Origin: Candidatus Neomicrothrix sp. UBA672
GTDB lineage: Bacteria; Actinomycetota; Acidimicrobiia; Acidimicrobiales; MedAcidi-G1
Direction of reading: 5' to 3'
NCBI GenBank assembly: GCA_002299135.1
Contig: DBNM01000034.1
Location: 4,564-12,242 of the forward strand
DNA length: 7,679 nt
In this document: positions 5,508-7,679 of the stretch, one piece after another
Numbering within the stretch: position 1 is the first letter of the stretch
Layout of the letters: each line of letters begins with the position of its first letter
Made by a program: the position numbers and the translations under genes
Notes under the pieces: model-generated
Database searches by the model: none
Told to the model about the DNA's origin: nothing
What the model saw: only the letters and a program-made list of their open reading frames with translations

Positions 5508-7679
5508 TCAACTCCGAAGTTTTGCGGAAAACTTTTTCTCAACCGATTCGATGCACTCTCCGTGGACTTTCGCCACCTCCGCGTCCGTAAGAGTCCTGTC
5601 TTCAGCTTGGAGTCGCAACTTGAAAGCGAGACTTCTTCGACCTTCTGAAACGGGTTCCCCTCTAAAAATGTCAAACAGGTATATGTCCACAAGCAACACT
5701 CCTGCTTGTTCCTGTAAACATCTTTTTACCTCATTCGATGGGATACCTTCATCAACCTCAAATGCTAAGTCAATGTCAGACGACGGATATCGGCTAAAAG
5801 GCGCATATGAACGCTGCCCATGAGGTATTGATAAAAGGTCATCTATATCAACCTCAAGACATGCAACTCTCTCACTAACCTCGAACGAAGAAAGAACCGA
5901 TGGGTCAATTTCCCCTAAGAAGCCAACCGTTTTGCCTTGAATCTCAATTCGGGATGTTCTAGTAGCATGAAAGCCTGGTGGCGAGTCAGTGATGAGTTCA
6001 TAATCATCAAAAGCCAACGCGTCAGCCAAAGCTGACCAAATCTTGACAATTTCTCCAGCTTCATTTCCAGCAAGAACAGACACAAGTTGCTCTCTCTCAT
6101 CTGGTAGCGGTTGAGGTTTGTCAGGCTGTCTATAGACATGACCAAGTTCAAAAAGTCTTAATCCGGTGAGTCTATGCGACTCGTTATAAGCCAAAGTTTT
6201 CAATAAGCCAGGTCGCAGCGAAGAGCGCATTACCGACTCCTCTGCAACTAAAGGATTCGCAACTTTTATTCCATCAGATTCGAGTCCCGCATTTTCTAGT
6301 TCACCCGGAGCCAGAAAAGGCACTGGCATTGCCTCATCTAAACCCAGACCCATCATTGTTGTTCTAATTAAACGGCGGTCATTCTGTTTCCGTGTGAGCG
6401 AACCAAAGGTTTTAGACTTTGGAACTGTCTTTACAATGTTTTCGTACCCGTAAATTCTCGCTATCTCTTCGATCACATCAATCTCTGATGAAGTATCTGG
6501 TCGAAAGCTTGGAACCACAACATCAATATCTTGATCAACAGATTCAGATTCAAAACCTATTGGTTCAAGTATCTGAAGAATGCCGTCCTGATCAAGATCC
6601 GTTCCAAGAATGCTGTTAACCCTAGAAATACGAACTTTAATTTTCTCCCTTGCAGGCAGATCGCCTTTCTCATCAATTATCCCTGGAGACATAAGCGCCT
6701 CAGGTCCCAACAATTCGCAGAACCTCAACATGGCGGTTTCAATTACTTCTGGATCGGTTCCTCTTTCGAAACGAGCTGAAGCTTCGCTTCTCAATCCAAG
6801 TCTTCTTGACGTTTTTGCTATTGCTGAAGGATCCCACCAGGCCATTTCCAAAGCCACGGTTGAAGTGCCTTCACTTATTTCTGTTGAAACGCCGCCCATT
6901 ACACCCGCAATTCCAATTGGCGAATCTGAGCCGTCGGTCACGACACCATCGTGTGCTGTCAGATTTCTTGCAACTCCATCGAGGGTTACAATTTCTTCCC
7001 CTTCTGTAGCCCATCTGACTCTAAATTCTGAATTCGCTACACAAGCCAAATCGAAAGTGTGACTGGGTTGACCCAATTCCAGCATTACATAGTTGGATAT
7101 ATCCACAATGTTGTTAACTGGCCTCATTCCTAATGCTGTAATTCTATTTTTCAACCACTGAGGAGAGTCCTGAATTGAAATTCCATCAATTACCCTGGCC
7201 ACAAAACGGCCGCAAAGATCCGGAGAAACTATCTCAGTTTTCAAAATCTCAGAAACATCTTTTCCTTTTTCGGAAACTTTAGGGACTGGGATGCTGAAAG
7301 GTATTTTTTGATATGCGGCTAAATCTCGTGCAACACCAGCTACAGACATAGCATCCGGTCGGTTAGGGTTTACTTCAAGATCATAAAGAACATCGGATTC
7401 AATTCCCAATGAATCAGCCAGAGCAGTTCCCTGTTCGCTTTCATTTCCTAAAATAAGGATTCCGTCATGATCGTCGCCAAGATCTATTTCAGCTCCTGAA
7501 CAAAGCATCCCATTAGACCACTCGCCGCGTAACTTTCGACGGCTTATTTCCATTCCATTGGACATTATTGTTCCTATGGTCGCGAGTGGAACAAAATCAC
7601 CAGGAGACATATTAAATGCTCCACAACAAATCTGTAATGGTTGACCATCGCCACTGTCAACTTCGACTATTTGGATACG
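5508..7679 (-). CDS. pheT: Phenylalanine-tRNA ligase beta subunit, 5' end cut by window edge
   Basis: An open frame of 723 residues from the right edge to a TGA at 5510-5508. About 65-70 N-terminal residues are missing against the usual ~790-830. The frame is already coding before the first ATG at 7610: RIQIVEVDSGDGQPLQI then CCGAFN is the start of the PheT tRNA-binding OB fold, so that ATG is internal. Domains in visible numbering: tRNA-binding (about 1-85, ending LRG..SNGMLCS and LGDDHDGIL), B3/4 editing domain (about 150-325, with GQPSHTFD at 203-210 and RSEASARFERG at 297-307), B5 (about 345-415, with PSFRPD at 390-395 and EEIARIYGY from 404), the inactive synthetase-like core (about 420-610) and the anticodon-binding FDX-ACB domain (624-723). 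With PheS it forms the alpha2beta2 enzyme that charges tRNA-Phe and edits mischarged tyrosine. pheS is expected just outside the window. Confidence 0.97.
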   Translation of the reverse strand, partial: RIQIVEVDSGDGQPLQICCGAFNMSPGDFVPLATIGTIMSNGMEISRRKLRGEWSNGMLCSGAEIDLGDDHDGILILGNESEQGTALADSLGIESDVLYDLEVNPNRPDAMSVAGVARDLAAYQKIPFSIPVPKVSEKGKDVSEILKTEIVSPDLCGRFVARVIDGISIQDSPQWLKNRITALGMRPVNNIVDISNYVMLELGQPSHTFDLACVANSEFRVRWATEGEEIVTLDGVARNLTAHDGVVTDGSDSPIGIAGVMGGVSTEISEGTSTVALEMAWWDPSAIAKTSRRLGLRSEASARFERGTDPEVIETAMLRFCELLGPEALMSPGIIDEKGDLPAREKIKVRISRVNSILGTDLDQDGILQILEPIGFESESVDQDIDVVVPSFRPDTSSEIDVIEEIARIYGYENIVKTVPKSKTFGSLTRKQNDRRLIRTTMMGLGLDEAMPVPFLAPGELENAGLESDGIKVANPLVAEESVMRSSLRPGLLKTLAYNESHRLTGLRLFELGHVYRQPDKPQPLPDEREQLVSVLAGNEAGEIVKIWSALADALAFDDYELITDSPPGFHATRTSRIEIQGKTVGFLGEIDPSVLSSFEVSERVACLEVDIDDLLSIPHGQRSYAPFSRYPSSDIDLAFEVDEGIPSNEVKRCLQEQAGVLLVDIYLFDIFRGEPVSEGRRSLAFKLRLQAEDRTLTDAEVAKVHGECIESVEKKFSAKLRS

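Noticed and set aside
5469..5692. A 73-codon minus-strand frame overlapping the pheT 3' end
   Set aside because: It is out of frame with pheT across the conserved anticodon-binding domain, which is intact, so it is neither a frameshift remnant nor a separate gene.
6610..7062. A 150-codon open frame on the plus strand
   Set aside because: It lies wholly antisense to the well-conserved editing region of pheT, has no ribosome binding site or recognisable domain, and its composition is the complement of pheT codons. It is a shadow frame.
7608..7610. ATG at 7610 as the pheT start
   Set aside because: The 23 codons upstream are open and encode the conserved start of the tRNA-binding domain, so the gene continues past the window edge and this methionine is internal.
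1..7679. A novel system, mobile element, CRISPR array, tRNA or phage remnant
   Set aside because: I read both strands for direct repeats, transposase or integrase motifs, and tRNA-like elements and found none. The genes fill the window with familiar housekeeping functions.

Overview
The window is a compact, protein-coding stretch read entirely on the minus strand. In transcription order it holds the 3' part of pheT, a zinc-free quinone-oxidoreductase-type gene, then argC, argJ, argB, argD and the first codons of argF. The order phenylalanyl-tRNA synthetase genes followed by argCJBDF is the arrangement known from Actinomycetota (for example Mycobacterium). Base composition is low for that phylum: about 41% GC in the arg and pheT rows counted by hand. 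This suggests a low-GC, streamlined, possibly aquatic actinobacterium, with an Acidimicrobiia-like lineage as one candidate. The taxonomy is an inference from gene order and protein character, not from a marker search.

Layout: 7679-5508 is pheT, which enters from the right edge without its first ~65-70 codons. A 39-bp gap with a good ribosome binding site leads to the oxidoreductase (5468-4488). A 40-bp gap then holds what looks like the whole arg control region. It has a TTGAAT-17-TATGAT promoter whose predicted start falls on the A of the argC ATG, and it is overlaid by one near-consensus ARG box and a weaker adjacent one. From argC on, the genes are packed tightly: the four junctions argC/argJ, argJ/argB, argB/argD and argD/argF overlap by 4 nt (argJ/argB by 4 or 1 nt, depending on the argB start). 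The left edge cuts argF after about 38 codons.

Together the arg genes make ornithine from glutamate by the acetylated (cyclic) route. ArgB phosphorylates N-acetylglutamate, ArgC reduces the product to the semialdehyde, ArgD transaminates it, and ArgJ moves the acetyl group from N-acetylornithine back to glutamate. ArgF then makes citrulline. Control is probably double: ArgR-type repression at the argC promoter, and arginine feedback on ArgB, which carries the N-terminal helix of the arginine-sensitive class.

I see no mobile element, CRISPR array, RNA gene or novel system. The points most worth a second look are the overlapping leaderless promoter/ARG-box arrangement and the oxidoreductase gene inserted between pheT and argC, which has a higher GC content than its neighbours. 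No stretch over 300 bases lacks a gene.
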